Positions 20,306 through 26,503 of a stretch of 26,503 bases of DNA are shown here, in pieces. How positions within the stretch are numbered: the first letter of the stretch is position 1; each line of letters begins with the position of its first letter. The notes beneath the pieces are model-generated. The model was not told the origin of the DNA. It was given only the letters and a program-made list of their open reading frames with translations, and did not search any database. Made by a program: the position numbers and the translations under genes. This DNA is from SIG565 sp045540055. Its GTDB lineage: Bacteria; Bacillota; Clostridia; Oscillospirales; Acutalibacteraceae. Where the stretch lies: the NCBI GenBank assembly GCA_045540055.1, contig JAZQGO010000034.1, forward strand, positions 1-26,503. The letters are read 5' to 3'.

Positions 20306-22513
20306 TTGAGAAAAAAGTATTCGATCGGCGGTATGTCGTGCAGTGCCTGTTCGGCGCGTATTGAACGGGTGCTGAGAGCTAAGACCGGTATTAGCGGGGC
20401 AGATGTCAATTTGCTTGCTAACACAATGGTTGTAGATTTTGATGAAAATATAATAACTGAAAAAGATGTTATCTCGGCGGTAGAAAAAGCGGGCTTTACG
20501 GCCAATGAGTATAATCCCGATACCAAGCGTGAAAATGAGAATTTAAAAATCTATAAAGATTTTAAGCGCCGTCTTATCGTTTCATTTGCTTTTTTAATAC
20601 CGCTTATGTATCTTTCAATGCAGCATATGTTTTTATACCCCATACCCGAGATTTTTCATAATCATCTGGTAATGGCTTTGTCACAGCTTATACTGACATT
20701 ACCTATAATTGCTGTAAACTTTGTTTATTTCGCCCGTGGTTTTAAAAATCTGTTTATGGGTGCACCTAATATGGATACCCTTATTGCCGTAGGCTCTTGT
20801 GCCTCGTTTATTTACGGGTTATATGCCATAGTTGTTTTTATAAGTAATTCATCTGCGCATATTGAATTATATTTTGAATCGGCGGCGATGATTTTAGCGC
20901 TTATTACCTTAGGTAAGTTTTTTGAGGCTAAGGCTAAGTCAAAGGCGGGCGACGCTATTGAGCAGCTGACAATGCTGGCGCCCGATACCGTAACGGTTAT
21001 CTCACGTGGTGAGCCCAAAATCGTTAGCACCGACTGTCTTATAAAGGGCGATGTAATTGCTGTCAAGGCGGGCGAGAGAATTGTCGCCGACGGCGTTGTT
21101 ATAAACGGCAATGCAAGTGTCGATGAAAGCGCAATAACGGGCGAGAATTTGCCTGCCGAAAAAGAGCAGGGCGCATCGGTTATCTCGGGCACAATATGTA
21201 AAAGTGGATATATTGAGTTTAGAGCCGACAAAACGGGCGACGACACAACACTTTCTGAAATTATACGGCTTGTAGAAGAAGCATCGTCAAGTAAAGCACC
21301 TATAGCTCGCTTGGCCGATAAAATCAGTGGTGTCTTTGTGCCCATTGTTATGTGTATTGCCCTGATTACCTTTATTATGTGGTGTATTCTGGGTGCAGGT
21401 TTTGAAGGTGCGCTGACCTTTGCTATATCGGTGTTGGTTATTTCCTGCCCCTGTGCATTAGGTCTGGCAACCCCCGTAGCCGTTATGGTAGGTACGGGTG
21501 TGGGCGCTAAAAACGGCATACTCCTTAAAAATGCCGAAGCGCTTGAAACGGCACATAAAATTGATGCAATAATTCTTGATAAAACGGGTACCATCACAAA
21601 CGGAGTACTGTCGGTGAGTGAGGTGAACCCCAAAATCGATGAAAAGAAGTTTCTATCACTCGCTTTATCGATTGAATCGGTGTCTGAGCATCCTATAGCC
21701 GCTGCGGTGTGTGAATACGCAATCGCTCAGAATGTCGACAGATACGATGTTACCGAGGTTCAAACCCTGTCGGGTAGAGGTATTTCCTGTGTTATTGACG
21801 GCAAAAAATATTACTCGGGTAATGAGGCGCTGATTTCTACTGTCGGTGTTGATATAGGGGATAATAAGCAGTATTTAGACGAGGTCGCCATTAGCGGCAA
21901 AACGCCGATAATGTTTTTTGATGAGCAGCAGCTGCTCGGCATAATCAGTGTTTCTGATACGGTAAAGGCCACCTCTGCCGACGCGGTCGACAATTTCCAA
22001 AAATTAGGTATTGACGTCTATATGGTAACGGGCGATAATAAATTTACCGCACAAAATGTTGCCGATACTGTAGGTATTAAAAATGTATTCGCTTGTGCGC
22101 TTCCTGCCGATAAGGAAAGGTCGGTAAGGCAGCTCCAAAAGGGCGGTAAAACAGTGGCTATGGTAGGTGACGGTATCAACGATGCGCCAGCACTCGCCGC
22201 TGCTGATGTAGGCATAGCCATAGGCGCAGGTACCGATATTGCCATTGAGAGCGCCGATATAATTCTTGTTAAAAACGATCTTGCCGATGTGGTCAAGGCC
22301 ATTAAGCTAAGCCGTAAGGTTATAAAAAATATTAAAATCAATCTGTTTTGGGCATTCTTCTACAATATAATTGGTATACCCATCGCCGCAGGTGTGTTGT
22401 CTGCTTTCGGCATAGTGCTAAGTCCTATGCTTGGCGCCGCCGCAATGTCGCTGAGTTCCGTTTGTGTTGTGACAAATGCTTTAAATCTTAGGAGGGCACT
22501 GAAAAATGAATAA
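20306..22513 (+). CDS. copA: Copper-exporting P1B-type ATPase
   Basis: A 735-residue membrane pump that expels Cu(I). One N-terminal heavy-metal domain carries M-S-C-S-A-C with Cys12 and Cys15. It is followed by membrane helices, the TGEN actuator motif, the intramembrane metal site Cys381-Pro-Cys383 within SCPCALGLATP, the phosphorylation site DKTGT at 425-429, and the GDGINDAPAL hinge. The CPC site and CxxC domain point to Cu(I) rather than Zn or Cd. The start is TTG at 20306, immediately after the mtaB stop and 11 bases after AAGGAG (20289-20294). The gene overlaps copZ by 8 bases. No copper repressor gene (CsoR or CopY type) is visible nearby, so control may be shared with mtaB or act from elsewhere. 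Confidence 0.94.
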   Translation: MRKKYSIGGMSCSACSARIERVLRAKTGISGADVNLLANTMVVDFDENIITEKDVISAVEKAGFTANEYNPDTKRENENLKIYKDFKRRLIVSFAFLIPLMYLSMQHMFLYPIPEIFHNHLVMALSQLILTLPIIAVNFVYFARGFKNLFMGAPNMDTLIAVGSCASFIYGLYAIVVFISNSSAHIELYFESAAMILALITLGKFFEAKAKSKAGDAIEQLTMLAPDTVTVISRGEPKIVSTDCLIKGDVIAVKAGERIVADGVVINGNASVDESAITGENLPAEKEQGASVISGTICKSGYIEFRADKTGDDTTLSEIIRLVEEASSSKAPIARLADKISGVFVPIVMCIALITFIMWCILGAGFEGALTFAISVLVISCPCALGLATPVAVMVGTGVGAKNGILLKNAEALETAHKIDAIILDKTGTITNGVLSVSEVNPKIDEKKFLSLALSIESVSEHPIAAAVCEYAIAQNVDRYDVTEVQTLSGRGISCVIDGKKYYSGNEALISTVGVDIGDNKQYLDEVAISGKTPIMFFDEQQLLGIISVSDTVKATSADAVDNFQKLGIDVYMVTGDNKFTAQNVADTVGIKNVFACALPADKERSVRQLQKGGKTVAMVGDGINDAPALAAADVGIAIGAGTDIAIESADIILVKNDLADVVKAIKLSRKVIKNIKINLFWAFFYNIIGIPIAAGVLSAFGIVLSPMLGAAAMSLSSVCVVTNALNLRRALKNE

Positions 22514-22715
22514 AAAGATTTTTATTGAAGGTATGGCATGTATGCACTGTAAAAAGAGTGTTGAGGATGCCCTGTCGGCTATCCGCGATGTTGTCGGCGT
22601 CGAGGTAAGCCTTGAAGAAAAGTGCGCAAGTGTTACGCTTGCCGAAAATCTGTCCGACGAGCTTTTGGCGTCAATCATAACCGATATTGGCTTTGAGGTT
22701 TTAGAAATTAAGTAA
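22506..22715 (+). CDS. copZ: CopZ-like copper chaperone
   Basis: A 69-residue protein made of a single heavy-metal-associated domain with the metal-binding motif GMACMHC (Cys12 and Cys15). It should carry Cu(I) in the cytoplasm and hand it to the N-terminal domain of CopA. The ATG lies 9 bases after AGGAGG (22490-22495) and overlaps the last codons of copA, so the two are coupled and made together. Length is standard for the family. Confidence 0.92.
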   Translation: MNKKIFIEGMACMHCKKSVEDALSAIRDVVGVEVSLEEKCASVTLAENLSDELLASIITDIGFEVLEIK

Positions 22716-22732
22716 TTTATAGGTTTCTTGGT

Positions 22733-24232
22733 ATGGGGATTACGGAATTTAAAATAATTTCACTTGCTTTCGCAGTTTTACTGTCGGGCTTGGCAGTTTT
22801 ACTATTTTATAAAAATAAAATGGGTAAAAAGTGGATGTTTGCCACTGTTATTACGGCATTTACTATGGCTATTACCGCCGTAGTGCTTTTAACGGTTCTG
22901 ATTGAGCCGCGTATTACGCTCATCGGCAGCCATGTAGTAAAGGTGCCTGTTTTCAGTGAGTATACTGAGAGCGGATATTCGGCATTTCTTGCCCATGAGG
23001 ATATAAGCGACACCGTTCAGGTAAAATCAGATGTCGATACAAATACCGTCGGTAAATATAAAATAACCTATAGTGTTACATATGCCAATAAGACCTATAC
23101 CAATGTAAGAACGGTGCTTGTGCAGGATACGGTATCACCCGAAATCACACTAAATGGTGGCGAAAAAATAACGGTATCCGATATGAAGTTTTATAAGGAA
23201 TCGGGAGCTACCGCACTTGATAACTATGATGGTGAGCTGAACGATAATATTAAAATCACTAAAAAAAAGATAAACTCTGAAAAATATAATGTTGTTTATA
23301 CTGTAGAAGACGCATCTGGTAATGCGACATCTGCCGTGAGAGAGGTTGAAATCAGAGATATAGTGGCGCCCGTTATTACCCTTGAAAGCGAATCAACGAT
23401 TTATATAAACATTGGTGGTACATATACTGATTACGGTGCGACCGCAAAGGATGATATGGACGGAGACCTGACTGAAAAAATCACAGTTTCGGGAACAGTT
23501 AATACCGCTCTTGTCGGCACCTATAGGGTAAGCTATACCGTAAAGGATACATCGGGCAATAAAACGACCGTTGTCAGACGGGTTGTTGTGCGTGTCCCCG
23601 AAGACCCCACCCAAAACCGCATCTGCCTTACCTTTGATGATGGCCCGAGCAGTGATGTTACCGTAACAATACTTAATGTTTTAAAAGAGAATAATGTTAA
23701 AGCCACCTTTTTTATATGTAATTATAATGAAGAAGAGTTACCCATAATTAAACAAATGATAAATGAGGGGCACACCATCGGCATTCACGGTTATTCTCAC
23801 GATTATGCGAAAATTTATAAAAGTGAGACCGCCTTTATGAATAATATAAATAAACTGCATCAGAAGCTGCTGGACGATACGGGCTATGACGCCAAGATAA
23901 TGCGTTTTCCGGGTGGTAGCTCAAATACCGTTTCAAACCGCTACTGTAAAGGTATTATGAAAAAACTTAAGGTAAAGGTAGCTGATGACGGCTGGCGCTA
24001 TTTTGACTGGAATGTTGATAGTGCCGATGCGTCGGGTAGCCTTTCGGCAAATAAGATTTATAAAAGTACCGTAAAATCTCTTAAAAAGAACCGAACAAAT
24101 GTTGTGCTGATGCACGACCTATCAACTAAAAAAACAACGGTCGGGGCTCTGCAGAAAATCATTGACTATGCCAACGAAAACAGCTATTCCTTCTGGGCAA
24201 TAGACGATACGATCCCGCAAATAACACATTAA
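22733..24232 (+). CDS. Membrane-anchored polysaccharide deacetylase with Ig-like repeats
   Basis: A 499-residue envelope protein. Two hydrophobic helices at about 5-25 and 36-58 anchor it. About three bacterial Ig-like (DUF5011-type) repeats fill 60-290, with the recurring pattern ESGATA-D-DGDL and YTVxDxSGN. The C-terminal NodB deacetylase domain starts near 295 with TFDDGPS (catalytic Asp302, metal Asp303). The metal ligands His352 and His356 sit in HGYSH. It continues with RFPGGSS, a DWNVDSAD segment and LMHD. It probably removes acetyl groups from peptidoglycan N-acetylglucosamine (PgdA-like), with the repeats acting as a spacer through the wall. The ribosome site before the ATG is weak, 17 bases after the copZ stop, so read-through translation from that operon is possible. 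Confidence 0.9.
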   Translation: MGITEFKIISLAFAVLLSGLAVLLFYKNKMGKKWMFATVITAFTMAITAVVLLTVLIEPRITLIGSHVVKVPVFSEYTESGYSAFLAHEDISDTVQVKSDVDTNTVGKYKITYSVTYANKTYTNVRTVLVQDTVSPEITLNGGEKITVSDMKFYKESGATALDNYDGELNDNIKITKKKINSEKYNVVYTVEDASGNATSAVREVEIRDIVAPVITLESESTIYINIGGTYTDYGATAKDDMDGDLTEKITVSGTVNTALVGTYRVSYTVKDTSGNKTTVVRRVVVRVPEDPTQNRICLTFDDGPSSDVTVTILNVLKENNVKATFFICNYNEEELPIIKQMINEGHTIGIHGYSHDYAKIYKSETAFMNNINKLHQKLLDDTGYDAKIMRFPGGSSNTVSNRYCKGIMKKLKVKVADDGWRYFDWNVDSADASGSLSANKIYKSTVKSLKKNRTNVVLMHDLSTKKTTVGALQKIIDYANENSYSFWAIDDTIPQITH

Positions 24233-24266
24233 AAAGCTCTGCAGTTTTTAAAACTGCAGAGCTTTT
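24232..24266 (+). terminator. Terminator of the deacetylase gene
   Basis: AAAAGCTCTGCAGTTT pairs with AAACTGCAGAGCTTTT, a 16-bp perfect stem with a 3-base loop starting within the stop codon. Its last T-run is part of the stem and there is no further T-tract. Confidence 0.85.
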
Positions 24267-24321
24267 AGGATTTAGGGGTTAGGATATAGGATTTATAGGG
24301 GTGAACATTGTTCGCGCGCAA
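24264..24321. repeat. Dispersed intergenic repeat, copy 2
   Basis: TTTAGGATTTAGGGGTTAGG at 24264-24283 repeats 14865-14884 exactly and is followed by another TAGGATTTA unit. Then comes a GTGAACATTGTTCGCGC hairpin core at 24301-24317, in the place occupied by GGACGG/CCGTCC in copy 1. The TTAGG part is conserved and the hairpin part differs. Confidence 0.65.
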
Positions 24322-24794
24322 TAAACACCTCACTGCATCCGCCATCGGCGGCGTTCAGTTATTACGAGGCAAACCCTTTCATTCTCAAAAAGGCAATTCC
24401 CCGTATTCTCCTTTTTCTCTTTTTCTTTCTTTTTTTCCTCACTCTGCCCGTACCTTTTTCCTTCTCGCTCTATCCTTTTTTCTCTCATTATCTCAGAGTC
24501 AGGGCAGAGTGCTCTGGCAGTATGAGAATGCAATAGAGTATGCGAGGGATTCTCTTTTTTTCTCTCTTTTTCCTCGTTCACGGGTTGCCAGTGCACTAGC
24601 AATTCTCAATGCACTAACACCCTGAAAAGTCCTGAAATAAAGGGAAATAAAAGGGTTTTGAAATAAAAAGAAATAGGTTGAAAGAATGAGGAATACCCAG
24701 TGCATTACGAAGTGTTATCTTCGGTTTCTCTGTTATTCTCACGAAGTGGAAAAAACAGAAAGACTGAGGGTTTGCAAGGTAAAAAAGTCAAAAG

Positions 24795-24846
24795 AAAACG
24801 ACCTCATGTAACACGGATTTGTGTGTTACACAAGGTCGTTTATTTA
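24795..24846 (+). terminator. Long hairpin with T-rich tail in the element edge
   Basis: AAAACGACCT (24795-24804) pairs with AGGTCGTTT at 24833-24841, and TGTAACAC (24808-24815) with GTGTTACA (24823-24830), leaving a small internal mismatch. The tail TATTTATTATTTTTTC is T-rich. It looks like an intrinsic terminator for something transcribed rightward, but no clear gene precedes it. Confidence 0.55.
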
Positions 24847-25024
24847 TTATTTTTTCTTGGGTTCTCTCAGGATATCAATTTTTACCCTTTTGGAAGAAAC
24901 CCGCGATGAGAGGGTTTACCCTGAAATATTTGGTATTACTCCCATTCCGTTTTGAGTATCTTTTCACCCGTGTTTTTGGGTGTCATCCATAGCGGATATG
25001 GTAGTTAATCTCATATATCTCACT

Positions 25025-25078
25025 CTGATTTTTGCGTGAAAAACTTTTTTGTGTACCTGTCGTGTACCTCAAAATCAG
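25025..25078. repeat. Inverted repeat enclosing two GTGTACCT copies
   Basis: CTGATTTT (25025-25032) and AAAATCAG (25071-25078) flank two identical GTGTACCT words at 25051-25058 and 25062-25069, 11 bases apart. TCTCACTC also occurs on both sides (starting at 25019 and 25082). Such nested direct and inverted repeats would suit a DNA-binding site for a recombinase or element regulator, but no partner site is visible. Confidence 0.4.
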
Positions 25079-25128
25079 GTGTCTCACTCGTATCAGTATT
25101 TGCAAGATAACAAGAGTAATGTAACCCA

Positions 25129-25155
25129 TTCACAGGTTAGCGCAAATATTATACT
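25129..25155 (+). promoter_or_regulatory. Possible promoter of the element gene
   Basis: TTCACA (25129-25134) and TATACT (25150-25155) are each one base off consensus, but the spacer is only 15 bases. If used, transcription would start near 25162 and read into the leader terminator. Confidence 0.3.
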
Positions 25156-25196
25156 ACAAAATGTTCAGAAAATCAAGGTTTTTCAAGCAAAAGCCT

Positions 25197-25235
25197 GCGG
25201 TACAGATTCATTTTCGAGTCTGTACCGCTTTTTTT
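25197..25235 (+). terminator. Strong terminator directly before a ribosome site
   Basis: GCGGTACAGA (25197-25206) pairs with TCTGTACCGC (25219-25228), extended by TTC/GAG, and is followed by T7. AGGAGG of the next gene begins at 25243, eight bases later, with no room for a promoter between. Any transcript of the gene at 25254 must therefore pass this terminator, suggesting attenuation. Confidence 0.9.
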
Positions 25236-25253
25236 ATTTAATAGGAGGAAATC

Positions 25254-26375
25254 ATGTCAGAATATCAATTAGAACTGAAACAGATCGTGGATTACCCACG
25301 TTGCCGAATCTATCGGCAATTCATCGGTATGCTGATGAATGACAAAAACATACGCATCAACGGCAGCTCAGGCCTCTACTATTTCACCGTCCTGTCCTGC
25401 TATGCAAACTTTCGTACATCATATAAAAGAATTGACGGTATCAGCTACACCATCTATCCCGGCGAATGGCTCTGCCGAGTAAGTGAGCTGACCGAATGGT
25501 TCCGCACCCGCTTTCAGCATCAGGCACTCTCCATTTTGAAAGAACTGCAGGACAGACACCTTATCACCTACACTCTGCTCGGACGCGGTAAGTTGGTGAA
25601 ATTCAAAATTAAAGGATGGTGTAAGTATAACCGAGTTTTAGACTATAACGCTCCTTGCCAAAAGGACACCGGCTTTTTCTTTCTGCCTATCTCGGTAGCA
25701 AACGAGTTAGTCAGCGCCGGCCGCTGTTCCGAAATGGATGCTATGCTGGATCTATGGGTCAACACCATATATAACGATACCCAGGTGCAAGGCTCTGATG
25801 TCGGTCCTGTGGTGTATATGCGTAATGGTACCGGCAGCCCGCTCGTCGGTTATGCTGAACTTGCAGAGCGTTGGGGTGTATCCAAGGCAACTGCAGGGCG
25901 TTATCTTCGCAAAATGCAGGAACTGGAATACATTTCGATGGTTGCCTTCCCCGGAACACACGGTACGGCAATCTACTTAAAGAAGTATCTTTCTACGATG
26001 TTTCAGATATCCGATGTGATGATCGACAAAGACGAAGTAGCAATGTCGCTTAACATCAACATCACCATTGACGAAGCACCGGAAGAAAACAGCGTGTCAG
26101 AAAACGAATCCGGCGTGTCAAAATCGCACACGAAAATTATCCTGCAAAAAGTGGCGAAAGTCCTTGCAGCACAAGGGTTTCCGTGCTTTTCATGTCCTCG
26201 AATCCAATGTAAGTTATTACCCTTATCCGACGATTGCAGGAAAGCTATTATTAGTACCTGTAATCTCACAGATGTTAAGGAGTATCGCTACTTGCTTGTA
26301 ATGTCATGTAAGAATTCTACGGAGATATTCCAGTTTGAAATACGGCTGATACCCGTTCAATCGGAGGAGGTGTGA
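25254..26375 (+). CDS. Two-winged-helix protein of an integrative element
   Basis: A 373-residue protein resembling a family I remember as conserved near the edge of Firmicutes conjugative elements; I cannot give it an established function. Two winged-helix-like segments are visible. One is at about 70-122 (GEWLCRVSELTEWFR then a basic wing), the other at about 199-245 (GYAELAERWGVSKATAGRYLRK). This layout fits a DNA-binding regulator or replication initiator. The region at about 250-300 is acidic, and a Cys-rich C-terminal segment (C-x-x-C-x4-C in the PCFSCPRIQC stretch) may bind metal. Codon use favours C-ending codons more than the chromosomal genes to the left, which supports transfer. 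AGGAGG at 25243-25248 fixes the start, and a terminator sits just before it. Confidence 0.8.
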   Translation: MSEYQLELKQIVDYPRCRIYRQFIGMLMNDKNIRINGSSGLYYFTVLSCYANFRTSYKRIDGISYTIYPGEWLCRVSELTEWFRTRFQHQALSILKELQDRHLITYTLLGRGKLVKFKIKGWCKYNRVLDYNAPCQKDTGFFFLPISVANELVSAGRCSEMDAMLDLWVNTIYNDTQVQGSDVGPVVYMRNGTGSPLVGYAELAERWGVSKATAGRYLRKMQELEYISMVAFPGTHGTAIYLKKYLSTMFQISDVMIDKDEVAMSLNINITIDEAPEENSVSENESGVSKSHTKIILQKVAKVLAAQGFPCFSCPRIQCKLLPLSDDCRKAIISTCNLTDVKEYRYLLVMSCKNSTEIFQFEIRLIPVQSEEV

Positions 26376-26378
26376 TGA

Positions 26379-26503
26379 ATGAAAAAGCAAACCGAACAGA
26401 TACCGGAGAACCCGAAGTATCACGACACTTGGCTCCTGCTTAGAAAATACAGGGATGTGGTGTGGGGGCTTGAATTATCGGTACAGCAGGTCAAACGACG
26501 CTT
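26379..26503 (+). CDS. Start of a second integrative element gene (partial)
   Basis: An open frame starts with ATG at 26379, eight bases after GGAGGAGG (26363-26370), and runs off the window end after 41 codons. The visible part is basic and helix-rich, with Y-H-D-T-W-L-L-L-R-K-Y-R-D-V-V-W-G near residues 14-30. It resembles short proteins I remember next to the two-winged-helix gene in Firmicutes elements. An ATG four bases earlier (26375) opens a 22-codon frame that stops at once and is not preferred. The function is unknown. Confidence 0.65.
   Translation, partial: MKKQTEQIPENPKYHDTWLLLRKYRDVVWGLELSVQQVKRR

Larger units (their letters stand above)
24322..25253. other. Gene-poor left edge of a probable mobile element
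   Basis: About 930 bases without a convincing gene. They contain a ccgcc/ggcgg hairpin at 24339-24351, a strongly pyrimidine-rich tract at about 24397-24490 and again 24551-24578, an inverted repeat CACTCTGCCC/GGGCAGAGTG at 24440-24449 and 24502-24511, a hairpin at 24795-24846, a repeat cluster at 25025-25078, and a leader terminator at 25197-25235. Base composition and style differ from the chromosome to the left. The genes to the right look like integrative element genes, so I place the element boundary somewhere here. No integrase or attachment site can be proved from this end. Confidence 0.5.

Noticed and set aside
20812..21633. Long 273-residue open frame antisense to copA
   Set aside because: It lies wholly inside the strongly conserved copA coding region and has Ser/Ala/Ile-rich shadow composition with no start signals.
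24303..24313. GAAC-ATT-GTTC as a second LexA box
   Set aside because: The spacer is three bases, not four, and it is part of the dispersed repeat hairpin with no gene downstream.
24330..24602. Minus-strand 90-residue frame rich in Lys and Glu
   Set aside because: The Lys/Glu content simply reflects the polypyrimidine tract read in reverse; no ribosome site or conserved motif is present.
24686..24811. 41-codon frame with three Cys, ending inside the hairpin at 24795-24846
   Set aside because: It has an ATG but only a weak ribosome site and no promoter, and the composition looks like neighbouring non-coding sequence. The stop falling in the hairpin could be chance.

Overview
The window looks like a low-to-mid GC, spore-forming member of the Clostridia, probably a gut Oscillospirales/Ruminococcaceae-type organism. 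This rests on AGGAGG-type ribosome binding sites, a sigma-K gene with a pro-sequence, a T-box in front of ileS, a YhaO/YhaN pair, and short intergenic repeats of a kind I remember from that group. I cannot name a species. No rRNA, tRNA or CRISPR array was seen.

Layout. 1-131: a cluster of short hairpins. 146-730 (-): a small secreted, possibly lipidated, protein of unknown function. 996-3038: a divergent EF-G paralogue behind a near-consensus promoter. 3196-4068: an E2/CAT-fold acyltransferase relative without its catalytic residues. 4148-5011: class II fructose-bisphosphate aldolase. 5017-5201: a long inverted repeat resembling a MITE. 5231-5719: a zinc-ribbon membrane protein. 5917-9397 (-): a YhaN-like ATPase and YhaO-like nuclease, with overlapping genes. 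A divergent promoter pair at 9429-9493 also drives a tight rightward operon: DUF951 protein, prfA, Sua5-type threonylcarbamoyl-AMP synthase, coaE and an M18 aminopeptidase (9524-13786). 13860-14096: a Cys-rich two-helix micro membrane protein, converging on sigK (14120-14800, -). 14850-15221: a dispersed repeat, then promoter, T-box leader and terminator for ileS (15222-18383). 18533-18712 (-): an unusual 59-residue membrane protein gene with a consensus promoter and a LexA-type operator. 19019-22715: mtaB, copA and copZ in one tight run. 22733-24232: a membrane-anchored polysaccharide deacetylase with Ig-like repeats.

From about 24.3 kb the character changes. A second copy of the dispersed repeat is followed by about 0.9 kb without convincing genes. 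That stretch holds a long polypyrimidine tract, inverted repeats and a leader terminator. It is followed by a two-winged-helix protein and the start of another gene, both resembling cargo of Firmicutes integrative and conjugative elements. I read this as the left edge of a mobile element running out of the window.

Functional links. Sua5 makes the t6A precursor at tRNA position 37 and MtaB thiomethylates t6A, so two steps of one tRNA modification route lie here, along with peptide release (prfA), an EF-G paralogue and ileS. CopA and CopZ form a copper efflux pair. The best candidates for new biology are the LexA-box micro membrane protein, the EF-G paralogue lacking key GTPase residues, the E2-like protein lacking its catalytic His, and the structured element edge with its leader terminator.
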